From NCBI GenBank assembly GCA_902800945.1, contig CADCFX010000011.1, positions 1 through 41,297 on the forward strand: 41,297 nt of DNA, read 5' to 3'. This document shows, piece by piece, positions 9,098 through 16,738 of the stretch; position 1 is the stretch's first letter, and every line of letters begins with the position of its first letter. Made by a program: the position numbers and the translations under genes. The stretch is from an uncultured Erysipelotrichaceae bacterium. Lineage in GTDB: Bacteria; Bacillota_I; Bacilli_A; RF39; UBA660. Under the pieces are notes generated by a model, which worked only from the letters and a program-made list of their open reading frames with translations, was not told where the DNA came from and searched no databases.

Positions 9098-10078
9098 ATG
9101 AAAAGAAAAAAACTATTATTTAAAAGCATTGTATTAATTGTTTGCTTATTTTTATTACCTTGTGTTGTAAAGGCTAACGACTCGTCAATTAGTAATTGGA
9201 AGTTATTCTGTGACGAAACTGAACTAACAGAAGCGAATTTAAATACAAATTGTTACTTAATTGCTCAAATAACTGATGCCACAAATGGTGGTAAAAAAAT
9301 AAGCGCCGTTTTGACAAGAGTTACTGCCGAAAAGGCTGAAATAGTAAGCGCTCATCCAGCGTTCAATACCACTCAAGTTGAAACCACATTAGCATCAGCA
9401 AAATTTAACAATAATTTACACGGCTCAAATGCTTACTGTACTGATGCTAACTGCTACGATTTTACATCATCATCAGGGATAGTTAGTAATTCAAACGATT
9501 CTAAGATAATTAGCCACGGCTTTACAGGATATACGCCAATCGGATACTGGAATATTAAACTATTAGCAGACCAAATTACTTCCGATACAGAGTGCGCAAA
9601 AATATGCGTTTATGCTGATATGATGCTTCAAGGAAGCGAAAGCACAGTTGGTAATATGCCAACTAATACAGCCAATGGTGCGTGTATTGAGCTAAATCTA
9701 GCAAAAGGTGGAAAAAAGATTTGCTATTGTGACCCAACAAGCAATGTATGTTATGGATTAAATGGTTCAGAAGTAACCAAAGAACAATTTACAGCTGAAT
9801 GTGCTTGTAGGGTAGAAAATGGTAAGTTCTACGATCAAGATGGAAAAGAAGTTACAAAAGATGTATATGAAGCAAAATGTAATAAGAAAGTGTGCTATGA
9901 GAGTGATGGCAAATACTACGGAAAAGACGGAGTTGAGGTAACTAAAGAACAATTTGAAAAAGATTGTCTACCTAAGACCGGAAACTTTGCTTCGTACGCA
10001 GTACTAGCCGCTGGAGCATTGATAGCACTTAGCGCAATAACAGTTGCTAAAAAACATAATAAATTCTATAGAGTTTAA
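9098..10078 (+). CDS. LPKTG cell-wall-anchored protein with Cys-rich repeats
   Basis: This 326-residue protein has a signal peptide (KRKKLLFKSIVLIVCLFLLP, cleavage likely after VVKA) and a classical sorting signal: LPKTG at 291-295, a hydrophobic segment (YAVLAAGALIALSAITVA) and a basic tail. The main ectodomain contains several Cys. Before the sorting signal are three related units built around G-x-EVTKEQF or EVTKDVY followed by a Cys a few residues later, each with a preceding Tyr/Gly segment (KYYGKDG). These look like short disulfide-bonded stalk repeats. It is divergent from the sortase gene, its probable processing enzyme. A terminator follows. The binding partner is unknown. Confidence 0.88.
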   Translation: MKRKKLLFKSIVLIVCLFLLPCVVKANDSSISNWKLFCDETELTEANLNTNCYLIAQITDATNGGKKISAVLTRVTAEKAEIVSAHPAFNTTQVETTLASAKFNNNLHGSNAYCTDANCYDFTSSSGIVSNSNDSKIISHGFTGYTPIGYWNIKLLADQITSDTECAKICVYADMMLQGSESTVGNMPTNTANGACIELNLAKGGKKICYCDPTSNVCYGLNGSEVTKEQFTAECACRVENGKFYDQDGKEVTKDVYEAKCNKKVCYESDGKYYGKDGVEVTKEQFEKDCLPKTGNFASYAVLAAGALIALSAITVAKKHNKFYRV

Positions 10079-10107
10079 AAATAACAAGACTTCTTGTTAT
10101 TTTTTTA
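10078..10107 (+). terminator. Terminator after the LPKTG gene
   Basis: AATAACAAGA-CT-TCTTGTTATT is followed by a T run immediately downstream of the stop codon. Confidence 0.88.
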
Positions 10108-10136
10108 TTAAAAAAGATAACAACTTGTTATATAAT
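10108..10136 (+). promoter_or_regulatory. Promoter with embedded palindrome
   Basis: TTAAAA and TATAAT are 17 nt apart. The spacer contains the perfect palindrome ATAACAA-C-TTGTTAT (10117-10131), which abuts the -10 box and could be an operator. It precedes the small ORF at 10167. Confidence 0.5.
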
Positions 10137-10166
10137 AAAGCCATAAAAATTAATTGGGAGGATAAT

Positions 10167-10360
10167 ATGTCAGATATTATAAAAAAAGCCAAAGAATTAG
10201 TTGAAACAGCTTCTAAGAAAGTAGACAAAGAAAAGGTTAAAGAAAGTGCTAAAAGAGCTGGAGAAATTGTTAAAGACGGAAAGATAAGCAAAGAAGAAAA
10301 AAAGAACTAACAAAAATGGCTAAAGATTTGATGAAAGATTTCCAAAACGGGAAAAAATAA
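10167..10360 (+). pseudogene. Small charged protein ORF with an apparent -1 nt frameshift in an A run
   Basis: A ribosome site (GGGAGGA) precedes ATG at 10167, giving a 47-residue Lys/Glu-rich helical peptide (starts MSDIIKKAKELVETASKK) that stops at 10310. Restoring one A to the A7 run at 10297-10303 extends the frame to TAA at 10358, adding ELTKMAKDLMKDFQNGKK, for 64 residues of the same charged helical character. The stretch to 10360 is followed directly by a terminator, as expected for the true gene end. It may be a frameshifted gene, a slippage-expressed gene or a sequencing error. The 47-residue form could still be the real product. Function unknown. Confidence 0.6.
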
Positions 10361-10387
10361 GGTGTATAGTTTTATACATCTTTTTTT
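10361..10387 (+). terminator. Terminator after the small ORF
   Basis: GGTGTATA-GTTT-TATACATC is followed by seven T residues. It directly follows the TAA of the frame-restored ORF at 10358. Confidence 0.8.
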
Positions 10388-10395
10388 GTTATAAT
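10387..10395 (+). promoter_or_regulatory. Extended -10 promoter of the nuclease gene
   Basis: TGTTATAAT lies 20 nt before the start codon; no clear -35 box is seen. The leader would be short. Confidence 0.5.
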
Positions 10396-10414
10396 CATAA
10401 TGGAAGTGTAAAAG

Positions 10415-11056
10415 ATGAAAAAAAACCTAATCTTTATTATTGTATTATTATTACCAATTGTTGTTAATGGAGAAACCATAACAGTTTCTTTTGATTCGTG
10501 TATAGACGGAGATACAGCACATTTTATATATCACGATCAAAATTTAAAAACGCGTTTTTTAGCAATTAATGCTCCGGAAATAGCCCATGATAATAAAAAT
10601 GCTGATTTCATGGGAGAGGAGGCCAAAGAACTAACCTGTAAATTACTAAGCAATGCTTCCAAAATAGAACTAGAATTTGATAACAACAGTAATAAAGAAG
10701 ATAAATATGGACGTACCTTGGCTTGGATTTGGATAGATGGAAAGCTTTTACAAGAATCCCTAATCAAGGAAGGGATGGCCAAGATAGATTATATCTATGA
10801 TGAATACTTATATGTTCCATATCTCTGCCAAGTCGAAAAAAAAGCCCAAAAAGAAAGAAAGGGAATTTGGGAAAAAGAAAAAGGACTTGGTTATTGTTCC
10901 AAAGTAAAAGATAACAATTACACTTTGGATGATTTAAAAAACGATAAGTTAGAAGACATAGATATAAACCAAAGTGAAATTATAATATTAGCAACCATAA
11001 TTGTTTTCTTAGTATTTATGATTCTAATAACTATATTTGTAATAAAAAGGAGCTAG
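10415..11056 (+). CDS. Membrane-anchored staphylococcal-nuclease-like protein
   Basis: This is an exported Ca-dependent-type thermonuclease homologue (SNase fold), predicted to hydrolyse phosphodiester bonds of DNA/RNA outside the membrane. It has a signal peptide (KKNLIFIIVLLLPIVVNG), then the SNase core: CIDGDT (Asp31, Asp33), TRFLAINAPE (Arg47, Glu55), and DKYGRTLAW (Arg100), matching the catalytic Arg/Glu/Arg set and metal Asp residues. LLQESLIKEGMA follows as in the family. Unlike secreted nucleases it ends with a membrane helix at about 187-210 and KRS, so the enzyme should stay tethered. Likely role: scavenging of nucleic acids. The last codons lie in a bidirectional terminator shared with the convergent gene. 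Confidence 0.9.
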   Translation: MKKNLIFIIVLLLPIVVNGETITVSFDSCIDGDTAHFIYHDQNLKTRFLAINAPEIAHDNKNADFMGEEAKELTCKLLSNASKIELEFDNNSNKEDKYGRTLAWIWIDGKLLQESLIKEGMAKIDYIYDEYLYVPYLCQVEKKAQKERKGIWEKEKGLGYCSKVKDNNYTLDDLKNDKLEDIDINQSEIIILATIIVFLVFMILITIFVIKRS

Positions 11057-11076
11057 TTTTTTTCTAGCTCCTTTAT
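11045..11076. terminator. Bidirectional terminator containing both stop codons
   Basis: AAAGGAGCTAG and CTAGCTCCTTT form an 11-bp stem around a T7 loop. The TAG of the nuclease gene and the TAG of the convergent gene both lie in the same stem arm; the two genes overlap here by 4 nt. Confidence 0.85.
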
Positions 11077-11649
11077 TCTATCTAACACTTTGCTAATGTC
11101 TACATTTGGCACTGTAAAATTACTTGCAAAAGCTTTCAGCTCTTCTAGCTCATTAGACTTTGCTAAAAAATCTGTTATCTTGTCATAATGTAATCCGATT
11201 AAATCATTACAAGCCAACTCGATTAAGTAAGGCACATTATTATCATTTATATAATAATCTTCGATAACGCTCTTGTCGGGAATAGCTTTGTTATAATTAA
11301 ATGCTAATCTAAGTAATCTTTCATCATCCTTTTTTATAATACAAGAATCGATAAAGGCAGTCAATTCGGCAATATCTAAAATAGGTATTGTTCCTCCACC
11401 AACTCTTGAAGCTAAGTCAAACAGTTTTATAGGAGTTAATTCAACTCCTAAAGAAGTTATATAATCAAACCCTAGCAAAACCCTTTCATCTTCGAAAGAT
11501 TTAGCATCTTTTAAATCTTCTATATACAAATCTAATCTATTTCTTATCTCCGGAGTAGCTTCAGTATACTCCTCACTTGTTATAATATCATTTAATAATT
11601 GCTCTTTCGTAATGATTCTATCCATATAATCCTGCATGCTATTAAACAT
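11053..11649 (-). CDS. Hypothetical cytoplasmic helical protein
   Basis: I do not recognise this ~198-residue protein. It has no signal peptide or membrane helix and appears almost fully alpha-helical, with many acidic residues and a Gly-rich turn (ASRVGGGTIP) in the middle. The ATG at 11649 is preferred over 11655 because AAGGAG then sits 8 nt upstream instead of 2. It lies 12 nt downstream of the Tim44-like gene on the same strand, so the two probably form an operon. A helper role for that membrane protein is conceivable but unsupported. Confidence 0.65.
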   Translation of the reverse strand: MFNSMQDYMDRIITKEQLLNDIITSEEYTEATPEIRNRLDLYIEDLKDAKSFEDERVLLGFDYITSLGVELTPIKLFDLASRVGGGTIPILDIAELTAFIDSCIIKKDDERLLRLAFNYNKAIPDKSVIEDYYINDNNVPYLIELACNDLIGLHYDKITDFLAKSNELEELKAFASNFTVPNVDISKVLDRIKELEKN

Positions 11650-11661
11650 ATTCATCTCTCC

Positions 11662-12381
11662 TTAATAATTCTTAATATTATTTATTACCCAAGATCTTTT
11701 TACTAAATCTTTAATACCGGTGTTACAATAACGACAATACTTTTCCCCTAATGTAGTTATTGGTGCCCCACAATTAGGACAATTTAATCCTAACAACTTT
11801 TTATCTAAATCAACAGTGGTAGGATCAATTACATATATTATTTCTACTAAAAACCTATCTTGAATTTTCTTTCTTATACTTTTTCCGTCGCTATAATAAT
11901 ACTCAATAGCACTAGCTGTATATAATGAGGCAATTCCTTTACTCTTTTCATATCTATTAATTACAGTTTTATGAATATTTATATCATCATACTTGACTCT
12001 TTTATCACCAAGATCTTCTATCCTTGCCAAAGCCATAGTTTTTATACTCTCACTATAGTTTTTTAAATCTTCAACATCCTTTTTATCAATGGCCCTTAAA
12101 TAATTTAAAATAGTGTTTTCTGCCATGCTTTTTAACTCATTTATGTTTAAGTCGGGGAAATCCCTTTTTATAGCTTCTGTTGCTAAAGTTTCCATAGATG
12201 ATAGGGATTTTGGAGTGTTCTCATTTTCTATTTCACTTTTTTCAATAGCTTCTTTTAAATCTCTAGTTCCAAAATATTTTTCTAAGAAAGAGCCAACAAT
12301 ACTTTTAAGGTAAAAAATTAGAATTATAATTACTATTAATACTACAGCAATTAATACTAATGTAAATAACGTCCCCTTCAT
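11662..12381 (-). CDS. Tim44-like membrane protein with C-terminal zinc ribbon (paralogue A)
   Basis: An N-terminal membrane helix (LFTLVLIAVVLIVIIILIFY) is followed by a linker, a domain of ~110 residues resembling the Tim44-like/NTF2-like fold (NYLRAIDKKDVEDLKNYSES at its start, a beta-rich end with FLVEIIYVID) and a zinc ribbon with CPNC and CRYC knuckles. The same order recurs in the genes at 22999, 24180, 24698 and 25774, so this is a separated member of that family. ATG at 12381 is chosen because GAGGTG lies just upstream; an ATG at 12396 lacks such a site. The zinc ribbon implies a cytoplasmic C-terminus. Function unknown; membrane or protein-binding roles are inferred from Tim44. Confidence 0.75.
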   Translation of the reverse strand: MKGTLFTLVLIAVVLIVIIILIFYLKSIVGSFLEKYFGTRDLKEAIEKSEIENENTPKSLSSMETLATEAIKRDFPDLNINELKSMAENTILNYLRAIDKKDVEDLKNYSESIKTMALARIEDLGDKRVKYDDINIHKTVINRYEKSKGIASLYTASAIEYYYSDGKSIRKKIQDRFLVEIIYVIDPTTVDLDKKLLGLNCPNCGAPITTLGEKYCRYCNTGIKDLVKRSWVINNIKNY

Positions 12382-12492
12382 ACAACACCTCATCATAAAG
12401 ATATCATAAATTGTAACAAAATACTACCATTGATAAATAAGTTATTTATTAAAGAAGCAATATGATATATAATTACAGTAGGGTAGATATAT

Positions 12493-12996
12493 ATGAAAAA
12501 ACTAATAGGAATAATAGTAAAATTAGCTCTAAGTGCAGCCCTAATATACTTCTTATATGCGAAGGTTGAGGTTAGGGTTTATCGAGCACTTGGCACATCT
12601 ATGGATAGTACCATATACAATGGAGAACTATTATTAAGCGTCAAAGCCAAAAACATTCAAAGAGGAGACATTGTTGTCTTTAATACAGAGGGTTCTCCAA
12701 GTATAAAAAGAGTCATAGGACTTCCAAAAGAAAAGATAGAAATTAAAAACAACGGCAATATCTATATAGAGGATAACTTATTTAAAGAAAACTATATAAG
12801 CAGCAAAACTAATATCGGCGAACTGACTTATCCTCATACCATAGCTGATAATAGCTATTATGTTCTTGGTGATAACCGCCTTGACTCTTATGATAGCCGA
12901 TTCACAAAAATCAAAGACATTAACAAGAGTAGAATAAGAGGAAAAATAGTTTTTTCAATATCAAGATTTAAATTAATTAAAAAAATGAAATACTAG
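12493..12996 (+). CDS. lepB: Signal peptidase I
   Basis: This membrane-bound Ser/Lys protease removes signal peptides from exported proteins on the outer face of the membrane. Of 167 residues, one N-terminal helix (KLALSAALIYFLYAKV) is followed by box B GTSMDSTI with nucleophile Ser36, IKRVIGLP with general-base Lys72, and the box E signature YVLGDNRLDSYDSR. The Lys makes it the bacterial P-type enzyme, not the SipW/ER type. It is short, like other Firmicute enzymes. The next gene encodes an exported single-pass protein, which may be a substrate. Confidence 0.95.
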   Translation: MKKLIGIIVKLALSAALIYFLYAKVEVRVYRALGTSMDSTIYNGELLLSVKAKNIQRGDIVVFNTEGSPSIKRVIGLPKEKIEIKNNGNIYIEDNLFKENYISSKTNIGELTYPHTIADNSYYVLGDNRLDSYDSRFTKIKDINKSRIRGKIVFSISRFKLIKKMKY

Positions 12997-13005
12997 AAAT
13001 ATGAT

Positions 13006-13034
13006 TTGATAACAAATTGTTTCTATGCTATTCT
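13006..13034 (+). promoter_or_regulatory. Promoter of the exported-protein operon
   Basis: TTGATA and TATTCT are separated by 17 nt with an upstream TGC (extended -10). It lies between lepB and the gene at 13059, so that gene need not depend on lepB transcription. Confidence 0.6.
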
Positions 13035-13058
13035 AATTATAGAAAGGTAGATTATAAT

Positions 13059-13547
13059 ATGAAAAATAAGAGTAGTTTTATAATAATAATAGTTTTATTA
13101 TTTATCGTAGGATTATCATTCAGTTATGTTTCCTATTCATTAAAAAATAACCAATCAAATACATCTAGAGAATATAGTAAATGGGATGTAGAAATAACCA
13201 ACATAGAAATAACAACAATTGGTGAAAGCGAAGACAATGGTTATACCTACAAGGAGGATACTCTAGTAATAAAGCCAATCATAAAAACAATAGAAGATTC
13301 CATTCTATACCGAGTAACTATAAAAAATAAAGGAAGTATTCCTGCAAAACTTGGCAGATACTTATACAACGAAAAGAACTCAGAAAGACATCTTACTTTT
13401 AAACACAACATTCCTAAAGAAGAACTAGCTCCTGGTGAAGAAACAATAGTAGAATTGGTTGTATATCCAACAGATGAGATTTTTGAAGAAGGAGCTACAT
13501 ACACTAATGAGTATACTGCAATATATGAATACATCCAGAAAAAATAA
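13059..13547 (+). CDS. Exported single-pass protein with Ig-like beta domain
   Basis: The ATG at 13059 has GAAAGG upstream; an earlier in-frame start at 13017 would cover the promoter and is rejected. The 162-residue product starts with a signal anchor or signal peptide (SSFIIIIVLLFIVGLSFSYV) followed by a beta-strand-rich domain (ILYRVTIKNKGSIPAKLGRY, then APGEETIVELVVYP), the pattern of small Ig-like/DUF4352- or CalY/TasA-like secreted domains. There are no Cys residues outside. No LPXTG signal is present, so it is secreted or held by its N-terminal helix. It lies next to signal peptidase I, resembling SipW-TasA pairs, although the peptidase here is not of the SipW type. Confidence 0.75.
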   Translation: MKNKSSFIIIIVLLFIVGLSFSYVSYSLKNNQSNTSREYSKWDVEITNIEITTIGESEDNGYTYKEDTLVIKPIIKTIEDSILYRVTIKNKGSIPAKLGRYLYNEKNSERHLTFKHNIPKEELAPGEETIVELVVYPTDEIFEEGATYTNEYTAIYEYIQKK

Positions 13548-13567
13548 TAATCAAAGGTGGTACTAAC

Positions 13568-14242
13568 ATGAAAAAAAATCAGAAAATCGATGAACTCAAG
13601 AAAAATATTGATAATACTATTAAAATACCACTAATGGTTAAAGAAAAAGAGAACAAGAGTAAAAAAGTAAAGAATAATAAAGTGGTTCATCATCCAGAAA
13701 ACCAGAAAAAAGATAAAGAAAATAGCTCTATATTATTAGCAATAATAGTATTGTTATTATTAATAACATCGTATGTAATAATAAACAAAATGATATCTAC
13801 AGAGAATAAACCTGTAGCAATAGCTGATAAAAAAGAAAAAAAGGGCACCTCATTAAGCCTAAATACCAAATGGATTACAGCGGATGATAGCATGTTCTAC
13901 TTCGACAAAGAAGGAAACTTCTATTGGTATGACGATTACACTGATAAAAAAGATAATTATTATGATGGCACCTATACATATAAGCAAGGAAAAGATGCTC
14001 TAAAAGAAATGGGATATGATGAAAAAGAATTTCTCAAAGTATTTGGCGAAAAGATTTCTGAAGACAGAGTATATTCTTTAGAATTAACCCCGGTAACCGC
14101 CTTTATAGAAGGAAGAGATCAATCAGAAACATTTTTGCCTAAAGGAACTAAATGGTGGTTTATTTTAATAATAAAAAGCGAAGGCGGAGCCATAGCTTAT
14201 AATAAAACATTAGATATTAGATATCATCTAGAAAGTCAATAA
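13568..14242 (+). CDS. Single-pass membrane protein, unknown ectodomain
   Basis: A ~50-residue Lys-rich cytoplasmic segment precedes one membrane helix at 53-74 (SSILLAIIVLLLLITSYVII). The outer ~145 residues carry Tyr/Asp-rich beta hairpins (FYFDKEGNFYWYDDYTD, then YYDGTYTYKQGKDAL) of the kind seen in lipocalin-like or other small beta-barrel extracellular domains; I cannot name the family. It follows the previous exported protein by 20 nt with a clear ribosome site (AAAGGTGG), so the two form an operon. A terminator sits at its stop codon. Confidence 0.72.
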   Translation: MKKNQKIDELKKNIDNTIKIPLMVKEKENKSKKVKNNKVVHHPENQKKDKENSSILLAIIVLLLLITSYVIINKMISTENKPVAIADKKEKKGTSLSLNTKWITADDSMFYFDKEGNFYWYDDYTDKKDNYYDGTYTYKQGKDALKEMGYDEKEFLKVFGEKISEDRVYSLELTPVTAFIEGRDQSETFLPKGTKWWFILIIKSEGGAIAYNKTLDIRYHLESQ

Positions 14243-14257
14243 TTATTGGCTTTTTTT
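14232..14257 (+). terminator. Terminator
   Basis: AAAGTCAAT-AATT-ATTGGCTTT followed by TTTT; the TAA stop codon (14240-14242) lies where stem meets loop. The cca ribosome site begins only 6 nt later, so some read-through or a cryptic promoter must serve cca. Confidence 0.7.
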
Positions 14258-14271
14258 GAAAGAAGGAGATT

Positions 14272-15543
14272 GTGATAAAAGAAATAAAAAGTATAATGTC
14301 TACAATAAAAGAGCATCAATATGAAGTTTTTATAGTAGGAGGTTATGTTAGAGATTATCTCCTAAATATTAGAAATGAAGACTATGATTTAGCAACTAAC
14401 ATGCCATTGGAAGAATTAAAAAAGATAATACCCAATCTTCATATCATGAAAGAAAACCACCATCGTCAAGCATCAACAATTAGGATTGGAAATAAAACAA
14501 TAGAAATATCTACTTTTAAAGGTGATAATATTGAAGAAGATCTATCTAATAGAGACTTTACAATTAACGCCTTGGCTCTTGATATAGATAATAAGCTAAT
14601 TGATCCTAATAATTATAAAGAAGATCTTAATAACAGAATAATAAAACTAATTAAAAAGGATGGAAGCGGTCTAGATTATGATCCTTTAAGAATACTAAGA
14701 GCCATAAGATTCGCCTTATCTCATAATTTTACAATTAGCAATAATACGAAAGAAAAAATATTAGAAAAGAAAGAATTATTAAAAACTGTCACAAAAGAAA
14801 GAATTAATAATGAATTATTAAAAATATTAAGTTATAAAGAAGCTACAAGATATATAGATGAATATAGAGAACTATTCTTTATTATAATTCCACGTTTGAA
14901 AGAAACATATAATTTTGATCAACATAATAACTATCATATATATGATGTATTCCATCATACTCTTAAAGTAATAGATGGCGTATCAAACAATAAATATTTA
15001 AAACTAGCGGCATTATTTCATGACATAGGCAAACCCGAAAAGTTTTTTACCGACGAAGAAGGAATAGGGCACTTTTATGGTCACTGGGAAACTAGCGCTA
15101 AAATATTTAATCAATATTGTAAAGAATACAAAGTTGATAAAAAAACTAAAGATATAGTTACTAGTCTAATAATAAATCATGAGCGCCAATTACCTTCTAA
15201 AAGAAGTAATATGATTAAATTCTTACAAAAATTTAATCCAGAATATTTAAATCTATTATTCGAATTAAAAAAAGCAGATATACTAGCTCAAAACCCTATC
15301 TATCAAGAACAATCCCTGTCTAAATTACAGGATGAGATCAATAGATATACTATTCTTATAAATGAAGAACTAGTTCTTCATGAAAAAGACTTAGCAATTA
15401 ATGGAGAAGACTTAATATCTTTAGGTTATAAAGGAAAAGAAATAGGAGAAATAAAAAAACAATTATTAAATGCTGTAACAAATAATAAACTCAAAAACAA
15501 TAAAAAAAATATAATAGAATATTTAAAAGAAAGATGTGAATAA
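14272..15543 (+). CDS. cca: CCA-adding tRNA nucleotidyltransferase with HD domain
   Basis: This enzyme adds or repairs the 3'-CCA end of tRNAs using CTP and ATP. The class II nucleotidyltransferase head is clear: GGYVRDYLL, then EDYDLAT with the metal Asp pair, RDFTINALALD, and DPLRILRAIRFA. The second half contains an HD phosphohydrolase domain (HHTLKVIDG, then AALFHDIGKPE) as in many bacterial poly(A)polymerase/CCA enzymes. It is 423 residues, slightly longer than Bacillus Cca. Translation is taken from GTG at 14272, 3 nt after AAGGAG; an ATG at 14296 would cut into the conserved head less than it helps spacing, so the start is moderately certain. Confidence 0.93.
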   Translation: MIKEIKSIMSTIKEHQYEVFIVGGYVRDYLLNIRNEDYDLATNMPLEELKKIIPNLHIMKENHHRQASTIRIGNKTIEISTFKGDNIEEDLSNRDFTINALALDIDNKLIDPNNYKEDLNNRIIKLIKKDGSGLDYDPLRILRAIRFALSHNFTISNNTKEKILEKKELLKTVTKERINNELLKILSYKEATRYIDEYRELFFIIIPRLKETYNFDQHNNYHIYDVFHHTLKVIDGVSNNKYLKLAALFHDIGKPEKFFTDEEGIGHFYGHWETSAKIFNQYCKEYKVDKKTKDIVTSLIINHERQLPSKRSNMIKFLQKFNPEYLNLLFELKKADILAQNPIYQEQSLSKLQDEINRYTILINEELVLHEKDLAINGEDLISLGYKGKEIGEIKKQLLNAVTNNKLKNNKKNIIEYLKERCE

Positions 15544-15544
15544 T

Positions 15545-16456
15545 ATGGAAAATAATAATGAAAAAGGAATTAAACAAAATCGCATAATAATAGTACTAGT
15601 AGTAATTATCATAGCTTTAATGTTTGCTATAGGTATATTAGTAGGGCAAAGATTGAATGATGTTCCAAACAACGAAAATCCTAACAAAATCGTTAATGGA
15701 AAGGAAACAGAAGAAAAAGAAGATGAAAAAGTAGAAGAGAAAGCAGAGGAAAAAGAAGACTCTAAAGAAAAAATAGAAGATAAATATGAAGACCTCCCTG
15801 CTAATAGTCGTTACTTAGAAAATGTTCCTGGAATACCACGTTACTTATGTGGCGGAGTTATGTTCCAATTTAATAAAAAAGATGTCTATTTAAAGGATTT
15901 GACAGATAATGAAAAACTAAATTTATTACTAACAGCATATTATAGTCAAATAACAGTAATAGGTAATCCAGATTATAAGCCACTGATATTAGGTGATGAA
16001 GATATCAAAAAATACTTTGAAGATACTAGTTTCTTAGATGATATTAAAAAGAATGGTCTTAATTCAAGTGACGCTAATAATTCATACGAAGTAGCAGAAC
16101 CTATCTTTATTGAATTTAAAAATAACAAATTATATGTTAGTGAATATGCAACTGGTTGTGAAGGACCAGGAAATGATGGCTACGATGTTATATTAGTAAA
16201 CGCTAAAAAGAATTCTAAAGAGTTAATTAAGACGTATAAAGTTTATTATAAAAAGAATCTTTTTGATGAAAAAACAGATAATTTTACTAATGAAATATAC
16301 ATAAACAAAAATGACACTAAACCAAAATATAGAGACGTTGCTTACGACAAATTTGCTGAATTAGATTATACTGACTTTGATTCATATACCATGCATTTTG
16401 ACATAACTAATAACAACATAAGATTTGAAAAAATGATTTATAACGAAGATAACTAA
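15545..16456 (+). CDS. Single-pass exported protein with Lys/Glu linker
   Basis: The start at ATG 15545 immediately follows the cca stop (TAA 15541-15543). One N-terminal membrane helix at about 13-35 (IIIVLVVIIIALMFAIGILV) is followed by a ~40-residue Lys/Glu linker and a ~210-residue domain predicted to be outside. That domain has few Cys (LCGG, TGCEGPG) and alternating beta strands (YDVILVNAKKNSKELIKTYK). I do not recognise it. The architecture (short tail, helix, acidic linker, ectodomain) is shared with the product of the gene at 20493, although sequence similarity between the ectodomains is not obvious. Confidence 0.72.
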   Translation: MENNNEKGIKQNRIIIVLVVIIIALMFAIGILVGQRLNDVPNNENPNKIVNGKETEEKEDEKVEEKAEEKEDSKEKIEDKYEDLPANSRYLENVPGIPRYLCGGVMFQFNKKDVYLKDLTDNEKLNLLLTAYYSQITVIGNPDYKPLILGDEDIKKYFEDTSFLDDIKKNGLNSSDANNSYEVAEPIFIEFKNNKLYVSEYATGCEGPGNDGYDVILVNAKKNSKELIKTYKVYYKKNLFDEKTDNFTNEIYINKNDTKPKYRDVAYDKFAELDYTDFDSYTMHFDITNNNIRFEKMIYNEDN

Positions 16457-16485
16457 TTGACAAAAAATACTCATCGCTATAAAAT
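16457..16485 (+). promoter_or_regulatory. Strong promoter of the aspS T-box transcript
   Basis: A consensus TTGACA (16457-16462) and TAAAAT (16480-16485) are spaced by exactly 17 nt, starting one base after the preceding stop codon. Confidence 0.85.
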
Positions 16486-16489
16486 ACAC

Positions 16490-16719
16490 ATAGAAACGAA
16501 GAAAGAGAATAGTATAAATAATTATTCTTTAAGAGAGTTCATGTTAGGTGAGAATGAATAAATAATTATTTAGAATGACACTCTAGAGTTGATTAAGGAA
16601 TAAATACTTAATCCGGCCATAACCGTTATAATAAAAGAGATTACGAAAGTAATAAATTGGGTGGTACCGCGGAATTAACTAGTTTTCGTCCCTAGGGGAA
16701 GAAAACTAGTTTTTATTAT
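16490..16719 (+). ncRNA. T-box leader, aspartate specifier
   Basis: The leader contains the invariant T-box sequence GGGTGGTACCGCGG (16659-16672), which base-pairs with the uncharged tRNA acceptor end. Upstream is a stem I region with AGAGAG and GGTGAGAATGAA-like conserved elements. The triplet GAC at 16577-16579 (context GAATGACACTC) fits the specifier position and encodes Asp, matching the downstream aspS. The leader ends in a long terminator hairpin (16677-16714) that competes with the antiterminator. Uncharged tRNA-Asp should therefore raise aspS transcription. Stem I boundaries are approximate. Confidence 0.9.
16677..16719 (+). terminator. T-box regulated terminator
   Basis: AACTAGTTTTC and GAAAACTAGTT pair around an inner TCCC/GGGG stem and are followed by a T run, just 20 nt before aspS. 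Confidence 0.88.
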
Positions 16720-16738
16720 TTAGAAAGGTGCATGTAAA

